A DNA stretch of 5,881 nucleotides from Verrucomicrobiota bacterium (GTDB taxonomy: Bacteria; Verrucomicrobiota; Verrucomicrobiia; Chthoniobacterales; UBA6821). Within the stretch, counting starts at the first letter, position 1. Every line of letters starts with the position of its first letter. Positions 1 to 5,677 of this stretch are shown in pieces. Under the pieces are notes generated by a model. It made no database searches and was not told the DNA's origin. It saw nothing but the letters and a program-made list of their open reading frames with translations. Position numbers and translations under genes: made by a program. The stretch is from NCBI GenBank assembly GCA_016871655.1, contig VHCR01000097.1, positions 1 through 5,881 on the forward strand. Reading direction: 5' to 3'.

Positions 1-313
1 TAACGTGAGATCTGAGAACGCAGTTCTAAGGAAAAAGAGCAAGCTTATCGCGTGCCCTTTTCAATTTAATACACTATAAGAGGGTGTCTTGAAAAAGCTA
101 AAATCGCGCATTACTGCGTCACTGTGATGCTCGCCTTCTTCGAGTATTACTTATACACTCCTCGGCTCTGCTTCTCGCTCCTTGTACTGCATCAATTTTA
201 TCTATTTTCAAGACACCCTCTAAATGAAACTCGTTCGCCCCTGCTGGCAGCCTGATGCAGACCGAGCTACGCCTCGCGACGATTCACCATGAAACACTCG
301 ATTTAGACAGCTC
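1..313. other. Gene-free left end containing a palindromic element
   Basis: I see no supportable gene in these 313 bases. Positions 79-221 are a palindromic element, described separately. Positions 222-300 hold a loose direct repeat (ATGAAACTCG at 224-233 and ATGAAACACTCG at 289-300) around a more GC-rich stretch with small hairpin potential. An AT-rich inverted repeat (ATTTAG 301-306, CTAAAT 314-319) overlaps the stop codon of the polyprenyl synthase, but it has no T-run on the minus-strand side, so I do not call it a terminator. Positions 1-78 are open in short stretches on both strands without a convincing start. They could be the edge of a neighbouring gene, but I cannot show that. Confidence 0.6.
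79..221. repeat. MITE-like palindromic element, about 143 bp
   Basis: The ends are perfect 17-bp inverted repeats (AGAGGGTGTCTTGAAAA at 79-95, complement at 205-221). Imperfect complementarity continues inward: GCTAAAAT at 97-104 matches GATAAAAT on the opposite strand at the other end, followed by similar GCATTAC/GCAGTAC tracts, and GAGTAT (142-147) faces ATACACTC (153-160) near the centre. The whole stretch can therefore fold as one long hairpin centred near position 150. TA dinucleotides lie at or beside both edges (77-78 and 221-222), which would fit insertion at TA, but one base is unaccounted for on the left. There is no room for a transposase, so if mobile it would move in trans. Alternatives are an intergenic repeat family or a decayed insertion-sequence end. 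I cannot name a family. Confidence 0.7.
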
Positions 314-1357
314 CTAAATTTTTTCCATCGTGCGAAGAATGCTAAGGATGTAGCTTGCAATGCCGCGCAATCCTTCGCTGTAAGAATTTTTTCCTACGAG
401 ATCGAGTTTTTCATTGGCCTCCTCAATCAACCGCTGAGCCTCTGCTACAGCTTTATTCAACGCCCCTTGCTCTAAGAGAGTTACTCCCAATTCGTGTAGG
501 TCTTTTTCTTTTTTATGAAGGAGATAGTCATGCCACTTGTTCCGCTCCGCCTCCGAACACGATTGCAAGAGGAAAAGGATTGGGAGTGTAAATTTTCCAT
601 GTTGCAGATCGGTTCCCAAGGTCTTTCCAATATTTTTTTCATTTCCGATAAGGTCAATACAATCGTCTAAAATTTGATAGGCAATTCCAATATTATTCCC
701 ATAGTGTCTCAATGCCTCGACAACAGCAGGTGTGGCTTTGCTAATCACGGCGCCCAACTCACAGGCAGCGCGAAAAAGAGACCCCGTTTTCATCGCTATG
801 ATGCGGTAATATTCTTGCAAGTTGAGATGAACATCAAAGCGTCGCTCTGTCTGCAATATTTCTCCGGAACAAACGTCGAGAGTGGCATCAGCAATACAAC
901 GGGAAATTTCTGAGTTCGAAAAATCAGCAGAAAGTTTAAGCGCATGCGCAAAAAGTAAATCACCAACAAGAACGCTCGTTGCATTTCCCCACTTGGCATG
1001 AAGCGTGGGTCGCTCACGCCGTAATCCCGCTTCATCCATAATGTCATCGTGAATGAGACTCGCAATGTGAATTAATTCCAAGATTAAGGCCAAGCGTTGA
1101 TGTTCTTGCGTCAGACCTCCACAGGCTCCTCCTGTTAGCAACGCCAAGACTGGTCGCAAGCGCTTCCCACTTCCACCGCAAGCATCATCGATATAACGCT
1201 TCATTCGAACGTCAAAAGAACGAGATTGGTCTGTAATTTCTTTTTCAACAAGCGAGAGCGGTTCTTTAATAAGTTGAAGCGTTTTATTAAAAGCTTTTGT
1301 AGCTTGTGACTCAACAGCTCGTGAAGCCCAGGTTGTAATAGTTTTGACACTCTTCAT
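314..1357 (-). CDS. Trans-polyprenyl diphosphate synthase, long-chain type
   Basis: This 347-residue cytosolic enzyme should condense isopentenyl diphosphate repeatedly onto an allylic primer to make a trans-polyprenyl diphosphate, typically the side chain of menaquinone or ubiquinone. All family landmarks are visible: GKRLRP (64-69), the first aspartate-rich motif DDIMD (104-108) followed by the RRERPTLH basic segment, MKTGSLF (189-195), the second aspartate-rich motif DDCID (231-235), and GKTLGTDL with HGKFTLP (244-259). The residues four and five before the first motif are Ser100 and Ala99. Small residues there, rather than aromatic ones, are the known signature of medium- to long-chain products (IspB/HepT type) and argue against a farnesyl synthase. 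About 40 residues precede the usual core. The ATG overlaps the stop of the upstream dehydrogenase as ATGA, so translation is probably coupled; I see no Shine-Dalgarno. Exact chain length cannot be read from sequence. Confidence 0.93.
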   Translation of the reverse strand: MKSVKTITTWASRAVESQATKAFNKTLQLIKEPLSLVEKEITDQSRSFDVRMKRYIDDACGGSGKRLRPVLALLTGGACGGLTQEHQRLALILELIHIASLIHDDIMDEAGLRRERPTLHAKWGNATSVLVGDLLFAHALKLSADFSNSEISRCIADATLDVCSGEILQTERRFDVHLNLQEYYRIIAMKTGSLFRAACELGAVISKATPAVVEALRHYGNNIGIAYQILDDCIDLIGNEKNIGKTLGTDLQHGKFTLPILFLLQSCSEAERNKWHDYLLHKKEKDLHELGVTLLEQGALNKAVAEAQRLIEEANEKLDLVGKNSYSEGLRGIASYILSILRTMEKI

Positions 1358-2172
1358 GAAAAGTTTTTATTGAGGAGAAAAAGTTTTTTTAAAATTCGGC
1401 GCGGAAGCATTGAACAGAGCTTTACGACAATGCGCAAGTTTCGATTCGGGATGATCGAATCACGATGTGCTAAAAATCCCTTTAAAGCAACCGCTACGAC
1501 TTCCTCCGCTGAGGTAATAAGTGACCGAGGAACACGTGATGTTGCCCTATTTTTTTCTCCAGAGCGACTGGCAATTTCAAAAAATGGCGTCGGCACAGGC
1601 CCCGGTGAAAGTAAAGAAACAAAAACGCCATACTTTTCCTCCTCTATTGCAAGTGCCTCGGAGAAGCTCTTCACATAAGCCTTGGAGGCTGCGTAGACCG
1701 CATTGTAGGGCAATGGGAAAAAGCTAGCAACTGATCCCACTTGCAGAATCGCACTCGGAGCCTGCCTTCGCAATATCGGCAAGAGCAAATGAGTGAGATG
1801 CGTCAAGGCAGTGATGTTCACGTTGAGAATCGGCTCTAAACGTTCCCACTGTGCGCCAGCAAAATCACCTAAGTCACCCAAACCAGCATTATTGATTAGA
1901 AAATTCAGGGATAACGATTGTTTTTTTATCCAATCAGCCAGCTCGTTCCGAGCAACGACATCAGATAAATCAACTTCTTTGACATGCACCACGAGAGAAT
2001 TATTTTTTAGCATTAATTCTCTCTTCAATTCTTCAAGCACTTGACCTCGCCTCGCTACTAAAATCAATGTCGCAGCATACGGTGCCAGCTGCCGTGCAAA
2101 CTCCATTCCCAAGCCCGAAGAGGCTCCGGTGATGAGTGCACAGGAACGTTGAAACTGGAAGGCAAATTGCAT
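1354..2172 (-). CDS. Short-chain dehydrogenase/reductase (SDR, COG0300/DltE-like)
   Basis: This 272-residue protein is a classical Rossmann-fold NAD(P)-dependent oxidoreductase. It has the cofactor loop TGASSGLG (15-22), NNAG (94-97), the catalytic Ser147 in VGSVAS, Tyr160 and Lys164 in the YAASK motif, and the PG pair at 190-191. The Arg-Arg at 41-42 right after the second strand is the usual sign of NADPH preference. The stretch from GSVASFF to SKAYVKSFSEAL resembles the DltE/YdfG-like acyl-substrate branch, but the substrate cannot be inferred. The C-terminus is basic and hydrophobic (LRIVVKLCSMLPRRILKKLF, about 246-265) and might associate with membrane. The start is well placed, about 11 residues before the first strand's ITG. 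The stop overlaps the start of the polyprenyl synthase by four bases, so both are one transcription unit. A reductive role near isoprenoid or quinone metabolism is only a guess from context. Confidence 0.9.
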   Translation of the reverse strand: MQFAFQFQRSCALITGASSGLGMEFARQLAPYAATLILVARRGQVLEELKRELMLKNNSLVVHVKEVDLSDVVARNELADWIKKQSLSLNFLINNAGLGDLGDFAGAQWERLEPILNVNITALTHLTHLLLPILRRQAPSAILQVGSVASFFPLPYNAVYAASKAYVKSFSEALAIEEEKYGVFVSLLSPGPVPTPFFEIASRSGEKNRATSRVPRSLITSAEEVVAVALKGFLAHRDSIIPNRNLRIVVKLCSMLPRRILKKLFLLNKNFS

Positions 2173-2190
2173 GATGAATCAGCAGAAGTA

Positions 2191-2232
2191 GATGGTAGAT
2201 GGTAGATGGTAGATAGAAGATAGAAGATAGGA
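2191..2232 (+). repeat. Heptanucleotide tandem array, pair A left arm (6 units)
   Basis: Six consecutive 7-bp units: GATGGTA three times, GATAGAA twice, then GATAGGA. It ends 18 bp upstream of the start codon of the minus-strand dehydrogenase, so it lies in that gene's 5' leader or promoter, where it reads as a pyrimidine-rich tract. It is inverted relative to the array at 2311-2338. The GATGGTA variant occurs only in this arm, so the array has diversified locally. Confidence 0.95.
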
Positions 2233-2256
2233 ATTATGGTCTTTGGTAAATTCAAT

Positions 2257-2285
2257 TTAATAAGTGCAAAATTACTTTATGTGAA
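2257..2285 (-). promoter_or_regulatory. Possible sigma-70-type promoter for the SDR/synthase operon
   Basis: On the minus strand TTCACA (2280-2285) and TATTAA (2257-2262) are 17 bp apart, a moderate match to -35/-10 boxes inside the AT-rich spacer of repeat pair A. The same spacer carries a nested inverted repeat, TAAATTCA (2247-2254) with TGAATTTA (2282-2289). A transcript from here would carry the heptamer array at 2191-2232 in its leader. AT-rich DNA yields such matches by chance, so confidence is low. Confidence 0.25.
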
Positions 2286-2310
2286 TTTATTTTATATCTG
2301 CTGAACAAAC

Positions 2311-2338
2311 TTCCATCTCCTATCTCCCATCTTCTATC
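2311..2338 (-). repeat. Heptanucleotide tandem array, pair A right arm (4 units)
   Basis: Four 7-bp units read on the minus strand as GATAGAA, GATGGGA, GATAGGA, GATGGAA; on the plus strand they are TTCCATC, TCCTATC, TCCCATC, TTCTATC. It is inverted relative to 2191-2232 across a 78-bp spacer. The array overlaps the 3' end of the OppA-like gene: the TAG stop lies in the GATAGGA unit, and the preceding codons for Ile-Glu-Asp-Gly-Arg are repeat sequence. Confidence 0.95.
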
Positions 2339-3978
2339 TTCGAACTGTCAACGGAACGTTGACATGTTCGATAAACCTGCCAAAGCGGATGTTTGTCCAA
2401 AACATTTTCCTCAATGCCTCCCCACTTTCTTGGATCATAAATTTGGACACCGGCATAATAAAAAAGTGGAACGATGACAGCTTGATCTTGGACGAGTAAT
2501 TGCTCCGCTTGTTGAAAGAGATGGAATCGTTCCTCTGGATTAAAAATAGTGCCGGCTTGTCCGATCAAGTAGTCATAGGACTCAGATCTCCAGCCAGTGC
2601 GGTTGTTGCCACTGACACTTGTAAAAATATCGAGGAAGGTATTGGGATCGGGATAGTCTCCCACCCAACTCGAACGCCCGATGCTGTAATCGAGCTGGTT
2701 CAGCGAGGCCAAATAGACTTTCCACTCTTGGCGCGCTAACAAAACGGATACACCGAGTTCTTTTTTCCAAATCGATTGCAACTCGACCGCAATGCCTTCG
2801 GTGAGTTGTCCCTCGTTGTAAAGGTAATTGACTAAAGGAAAATTTTTTCCACCAGGATATCCAGCCTTAGCCAAAAGTTGCCGTGCTTTGACGGGATCAT
2901 ATTGTGTCATACGAGGAGAATGATAATTGGGAACTCCAGGAGGCACGAAGCTATACGCAGGGATTTCTCCAGCACGTGCAATTTTTTTCGTTAAAAATTG
3001 TTGATCGACACAAAGCGAGAAAGCCTGACGCACGTGAGGATCATTGAAGGGAGACTTCATGCAATTAAAACGCAGAAATTCCGTTCCTAAAAAGCAAGCT
3101 GAATGAAAGTCGTCCCGTTTTTTAAGCTCATCAATCAAGGCGGGAGGAAATGCTTTTCCAAAAATAATATCCGCCTCTCCGGAGGCATAAAAATTATAAG
3201 CGACATTAGCTTGAGAGATTGGCAACAAGTCAATTGTCTGGAGCGCAACATGCTCGCGATCCCAGTAGCATGGATTTCGCTCCAACCGAATCTTGTCATT
3301 GATTCGCCAATCACCTAATCGATAAGGCCCGTTCGTAAGAATGTGTTGCGGCTTTATCCAATCATCTCCGACTTGGTCGATCAGTTTTATTGGGACAATT
3401 GAAAAGACAGGCAAGGCGCAGAGATCGATAAAATAAGGTATTGGATGATGCAGCGTGACTTTTAATGTTCGTTCATCAAGAGCTTCAAGACCGACTTTCG
3501 AAAAATCGATTTTCCCAGCAACAAACTCCTCAGCTCCCTCTATCACAAAAAGCTGATAACTATTTACTGAGCCGGTCGCTGGCATTAAGACACGCTTCCA
3601 CGATGCCATCACATCATGAGCAGTAATCGGCTCTCCATTGGACCAATGAGCATCTAGTCGTAAATGAAACGTATAAACACGATGATCTGCTGACACGTCC
3701 CATGAAGCTGCTATTCCAGGCTCTGATAGACCTGCTTTGTTAAAACGGGTGAGCCCTTCAAAAAGTTCACTCACTATATTTTGATCGACTTGCCCTGTCA
3801 CGATGACAGGGTCAAGCGACTCAGGCTCTGCCCCTGTGATGACAACGAGATCAGCGCGTTTGCTCTGCTGCGAGCAGCTTGCCAGCACCAAAAAAAACAA
3901 AAAAAGAATTAACCGCAAAGATTTTTTTTTAGAAGATGGAAGATGGAAGATAGAAGATAGGATCGAGGCCTTCGGCAT
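2320..3978 (-). CDS. oppA: OppA/DppA-type peptide ABC transporter substrate-binding lipoprotein
   Basis: This is an extracytoplasmic solute-binding protein, family 5, of about 552 residues, close to the usual OppA length. It should bind oligopeptides and deliver them to an ABC importer; no permease or ATPase genes lie in this window. The signal peptide has basic KKK, a hydrophobic LRLILFLFFLVL core and a LASC lipobox, so it is probably lipid-anchored at Cys35 (from the ATG). After it come the family-5 opening block (AEPESLDP, then VSELFEGLTRFN) and the segment WSNGEPITAHDVMASWKRVL. I chose the ATG at 3976-3978. The frame stays open to a TTG at 4017 that overlaps a promoter-like sequence, and a downstream TTG (3915-3917) would give a minimal signal peptide, MRLILFLFFLVLASC. 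With the ATG start, residues about 5-16 (SILSSIFHLPSS) are translated heptamer repeat. The last residues, KIEDGR, and the stop are also repeat-derived. Peptide specificity is not inferable; some relatives bind murein peptides. Confidence 0.88.
   Translation of the reverse strand: MPKASILSSIFHLPSSKKKSLRLILFLFFLVLASCSQQSKRADLVVITGAEPESLDPVIVTGQVDQNIVSELFEGLTRFNKAGLSEPGIAASWDVSADHRVYTFHLRLDAHWSNGEPITAHDVMASWKRVLMPATGSVNSYQLFVIEGAEEFVAGKIDFSKVGLEALDERTLKVTLHHPIPYFIDLCALPVFSIVPIKLIDQVGDDWIKPQHILTNGPYRLGDWRINDKIRLERNPCYWDREHVALQTIDLLPISQANVAYNFYASGEADIIFGKAFPPALIDELKKRDDFHSACFLGTEFLRFNCMKSPFNDPHVRQAFSLCVDQQFLTKKIARAGEIPAYSFVPPGVPNYHSPRMTQYDPVKARQLLAKAGYPGGKNFPLVNYLYNEGQLTEGIAVELQSIWKKELGVSVLLARQEWKVYLASLNQLDYSIGRSSWVGDYPDPNTFLDIFTSVSGNNRTGWRSESYDYLIGQAGTIFNPEERFHLFQQAEQLLVQDQAVIVPLFYYAGVQIYDPRKWGGIEENVLDKHPLWQVYRTCQRSVDSSKIEDGR
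3935..3962 (+). repeat. Heptanucleotide tandem array, pair B left arm (4 units)
   Basis: Four 7-bp units: GATGGAA twice, GATAGAA, GATAGGA. It is inverted relative to 4019-4046 across a 56-bp spacer. On the minus strand it falls between the ATG of the OppA-like gene and the codons of its hydrophobic signal core, so it is translated if that ATG is used. It is followed on the minus strand by an A9 run (the complement of 3922-3930), a second slippage-prone tract. Confidence 0.95.
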
Positions 3979-3988
3979 ATTAAAAATT

Positions 3989-4017
3989 TTTATAATGTTT
4001 GCGTCAGCAAACCACAA
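3989..4017 (-). promoter_or_regulatory. Candidate promoter for the OppA-like gene
   Basis: On the minus strand TTGTGG (4012-4017) and TATAAA (3989-3994) are separated by 17 bp, the optimal spacing for housekeeping promoters. They occupy the spacer of repeat pair B. Transcription would begin only a few bases before the ATG at 3978, giving a very short or no leader, which fits the missing Shine-Dalgarno. If true, it rules out the upstream TTG at 4017 as the start. AT-richness makes a chance match possible. Confidence 0.35.
3997..4012. promoter_or_regulatory. Operator-like palindrome between -35 and -10 boxes
   Basis: GTTTGC (3997-4002) and GCAAAC (4007-4012) form a perfect 6+6 inverted repeat around a 4-base centre. 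It sits almost exactly between the candidate -35 and -10 boxes of the OppA-like gene, where a dimeric repressor would block polymerase. It could equally be a small hairpin or chance. The regulator is unknown. Confidence 0.35.
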
Positions 4018-4018
4018 C

Positions 4019-4046
4019 TCCTATCTCCCATCTTCCATCTCCTATC
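4019..4046 (-). repeat. Heptanucleotide tandem array, pair B right arm (4 units)
   Basis: Four 7-bp units on the minus strand: GATAGGA, GATGGAA, GATGGGA, GATAGGA. It starts 35 bp past the stop codon of the GH1 gene and is inverted relative to 3935-3962. Aligned unit for unit, the two arms could form a 28-bp stem with mismatches and G-U pairs confined to the variable positions. Confidence 0.95.
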
Positions 4047-4081
4047 TTCAAGTTTTTTGCGCTCTTTACGTTCTTTTGCGG

Positions 4082-5470
4082 CTATTTCTTCTTCTTCATA
4101 TTCAAAAAAAATTCCCTCCACTTCGGCGGATTAGGCTCGACGCGCCCCTCTCGCTCGGAGGCTTTGATCACATCACGATAGTAGAGTGCCGAGGGCTTCA
4201 AGATCCGTTCGAATGTTTTTGGATCCATGGTGGCCAATCCAAATTTCGGAACGTAGCCGTAGTGCCATTCATAATTGTCAGCTAAAGACCAAACAAAATA
4301 TCCCTTCACATCATATCCCTCATCCATCGTGATACGAACTTGCTCGATATGATCGTGGAGGTATTTGATGCGTTGGTCTTCATCAAGGTCGGCAATTCCA
4401 TTTTCGGTAATCATCATTGGCTTGTCATAACGTTTTCCAATTTTACGAATCAATTTCCCAAAAGCTTTTGGATCAATGTGCCATCCCATCATTGAAAAAT
4501 GAGTTCCATGATGTCGGCTCTGCGTCAGCATACTGAGAGGCCCTGCCACTTGGCTGTAGTAATAATTAAATCCGACAATGTCACACACATCATAGATTTT
4601 ATCGAGGTGATCAAAAACATTATGTTCAACTGTATTGTATATAATCCCCCCTGGATCAAGAGGGCCGCGGTACCAATATGGAATAGCTTCGACGCTCATA
4701 ACTTTAGCATCTGGACTGATTTTTTTAATGATTGCTGATGCATCGCGAAACATTCCTTCGCTTTGCACCATTGCCATTTTGTAACCGTTAAAGTCTAGGG
4801 TATGATCAGGCGGCCAAAGTCCGATGATGTAGGCCGTTAAAATTTGCCCGTTTGGTTCATTTTGAGGCGCATAATATTTTACGTAAGGCGACATCGCTTT
4901 CACCATTTTAGTAACGTAATTATTCCAATGCGTCCGAGCCAAGGGATGCAGCCAGTTTGATTTTGCTTTTCTAGTGTTACCCTCCAACCACGCAGGAAAC
5001 GTAAAATGCCATAAACAAATGACCGGCTCAATCCCTGACTCCTTGAGCTGTCGTACCATATCAACATAACGATTGATAGCCTCTTCATTATAAACGCCAG
5101 GCTGCGGCTCTACCCGCGCCCATTCGATGCTGAAGCGATAAGAGTTCACTCCAATTTTTTGCAGCGCCTCTAAATCTTTTTCAAAATGAGACCAGCTCGA
5201 AAGTGCATTGCCAACCGCTGGGGCTTTTTTCCTAGCGACCAAAAGATCCCAATCTCGTACAAAATAATCTTTCATCCCCGGTTTCACACCAGGATCTTCA
5301 TACTGCAAACTGCTGGTAGAAATACCCCAGGCAAAAGGACGATAGCCTGTCAATTTTTTTGCCTCATGCTGCGGCGCTTTGTCCAGCGGCCCGAGAGGAG
5401 AGATAACGCAGCCGGGAAGCAGTAGAAGCAAAAGAGATGTTAGAATGAGAGCTAGCTTTGTTGGTTTCAT
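4082..5470 (-). CDS. Glycoside hydrolase family 1 enzyme, predicted lipoprotein (beta-glucosidase-like)
   Basis: This 462-residue protein is a retaining beta-glycosidase of the GH1 (beta/alpha)8 fold, of the usual family length. The opening FAWGISTSSLQYE (46-58) matches the GH1 N-terminal signature. The acid/base is Glu205 in QNEP and the nucleophile Glu356 in ITENG. WSLADNYEW (394-402) is the conserved aglycone/glycone-site block, and LWHFTFPAWL (153-162) matches the HWxxP-type segment. Two departures stand out: the usual T(F/L)NEP reads PQNEP, and HWD reads HFT. Residues 1-21 form a signal with a long leucine run and an LPGC lipobox-like end, so it is probably exported and lipid-anchored at Cys21, whereas most bacterial GH1 enzymes are cytoplasmic. 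The C-terminus ends in KKKK. The ATG start gives a textbook signal peptide; no Shine-Dalgarno is seen. Substrate (gluco-, galacto- or phospho-glycosides) is undetermined. Confidence 0.9.
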   Translation of the reverse strand: MKPTKLALILTSLLLLLLPGCVISPLGPLDKAPQHEAKKLTGYRPFAWGISTSSLQYEDPGVKPGMKDYFVRDWDLLVARKKAPAVGNALSSWSHFEKDLEALQKIGVNSYRFSIEWARVEPQPGVYNEEAINRYVDMVRQLKESGIEPVICLWHFTFPAWLEGNTRKAKSNWLHPLARTHWNNYVTKMVKAMSPYVKYYAPQNEPNGQILTAYIIGLWPPDHTLDFNGYKMAMVQSEGMFRDASAIIKKISPDAKVMSVEAIPYWYRGPLDPGGIIYNTVEHNVFDHLDKIYDVCDIVGFNYYYSQVAGPLSMLTQSRHHGTHFSMMGWHIDPKAFGKLIRKIGKRYDKPMMITENGIADLDEDQRIKYLHDHIEQVRITMDEGYDVKGYFVWSLADNYEWHYGYVPKFGLATMDPKTFERILKPSALYYRDVIKASEREGRVEPNPPKWREFFLNMKKKK

Positions 5471-5483
5471 GGAGATGCTTGGA

Positions 5484-5489
5484 ATTATA
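5484..5489 (-). promoter_or_regulatory. Possible -10 box of the GH1 gene beside the array
   Basis: A perfect TATAAT on the minus strand lies between the 11-unit heptamer array and the GH1 start codon, 13 bases upstream of the ATG. The matching -35 position would fall inside the array and has no TTGACA-like sequence (CCCATC on the minus strand), so this would be an atypical promoter. Transcription from it would give a leader of only a few bases. Confidence 0.3.
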
Positions 5490-5492
5490 GAA

Positions 5493-5569
5493 GATGGGAG
5501 ATGGGAGATGGGAGATGGGAGATAGGAGATAGGAGATAGGAGATAGGAGATGGGAGATGGAAGATAGGA
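5493..5569 (+). repeat. Heptanucleotide tandem array, pair C left arm (11 units)
   Basis: Eleven uninterrupted 7-bp units: GATGGGA four times, GATAGGA four times, then GATGGGA, GATGGAA, GATAGGA. A degenerate unit (TATAGAA, 5486-5492) adjoins it on the left. The runs of identical units indicate recent expansion by slippage or unequal exchange. It lies 22 bp upstream of the GH1 start codon and is inverted relative to 5656-5676 across an 86-bp AT-rich spacer. Confidence 0.97.
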
Positions 5570-5655
5570 GTCAAGCTGGCGTAAATTAGACTGCCTAGAA
5601 AACTTGATTTTTGAAAAGATTTTTTCTTTTGGTTAGTTGAGACGACTTGATGTCT

Positions 5656-5676
5656 TCCCATCTTCCATCTTCTATC
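5656..5676 (-). repeat. Heptanucleotide tandem array, pair C right arm (3 units)
   Basis: Three 7-bp units on the minus strand: GATAGAA, GATGGAA, GATGGGA. It begins one base after the stop codon of the gene entering from the right. It is the short partner of the 11-unit array at 5493-5569, so the pair is strongly unequal and only part of the long arm can pair with it. Confidence 0.93.
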
Positions 5677-5677
5677 T

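Noticed and set aside
1..79. Short open frames at the left edge (25 codons on plus from base 2 to a TAA at 77-79; about 20 codons on minus from 61 to 1)
   Set aside because: Neither has a clear start, motif or usable length, and both are too short to tell from chance.
301..319. ATTTAG/CTAAAT hairpin at the end of the polyprenyl synthase gene as a terminator
   Set aside because: The stem is only 6 AT-rich pairs, it overlaps the stop codon, and no T-run follows on the minus strand.
2064..2255. 63-codon minus-strand frame with a repetitive N-terminal half
   Set aside because: The repetitive segment is simply the heptamer array translated, and the rest is an out-of-frame shadow of the dehydrogenase.
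2191..2338. Inverted heptamer arms as ordinary rho-independent terminators
   Set aside because: The arms are 78 bp apart, not GC-rich stems with short loops, and no T-run follows on the minus strand. A structural role remains possible, but not as a classical terminator.
3979..4017. Extended start of the OppA-like protein at the TTG at 4017
   Set aside because: It is a non-ATG codon that would add 13 residues before an already long signal n-region, and it coincides with a promoter-like -35 box. The in-frame ATG at 3978 is preferred.
3803..4285. 160-codon open frame on the plus strand
   Set aside because: It runs antisense across the start of the OppA-like gene, two heptamer arrays and the end of the GH1 gene. 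Its sequence includes translated repeat (GRWKIEDR), and it has no recognisable domain. The minus-strand genes fully explain the region.
5493..5569. Possible CRISPR array
   Set aside because: The 7-bp units are directly contiguous with no unique spacers and are far too short for CRISPR repeats.
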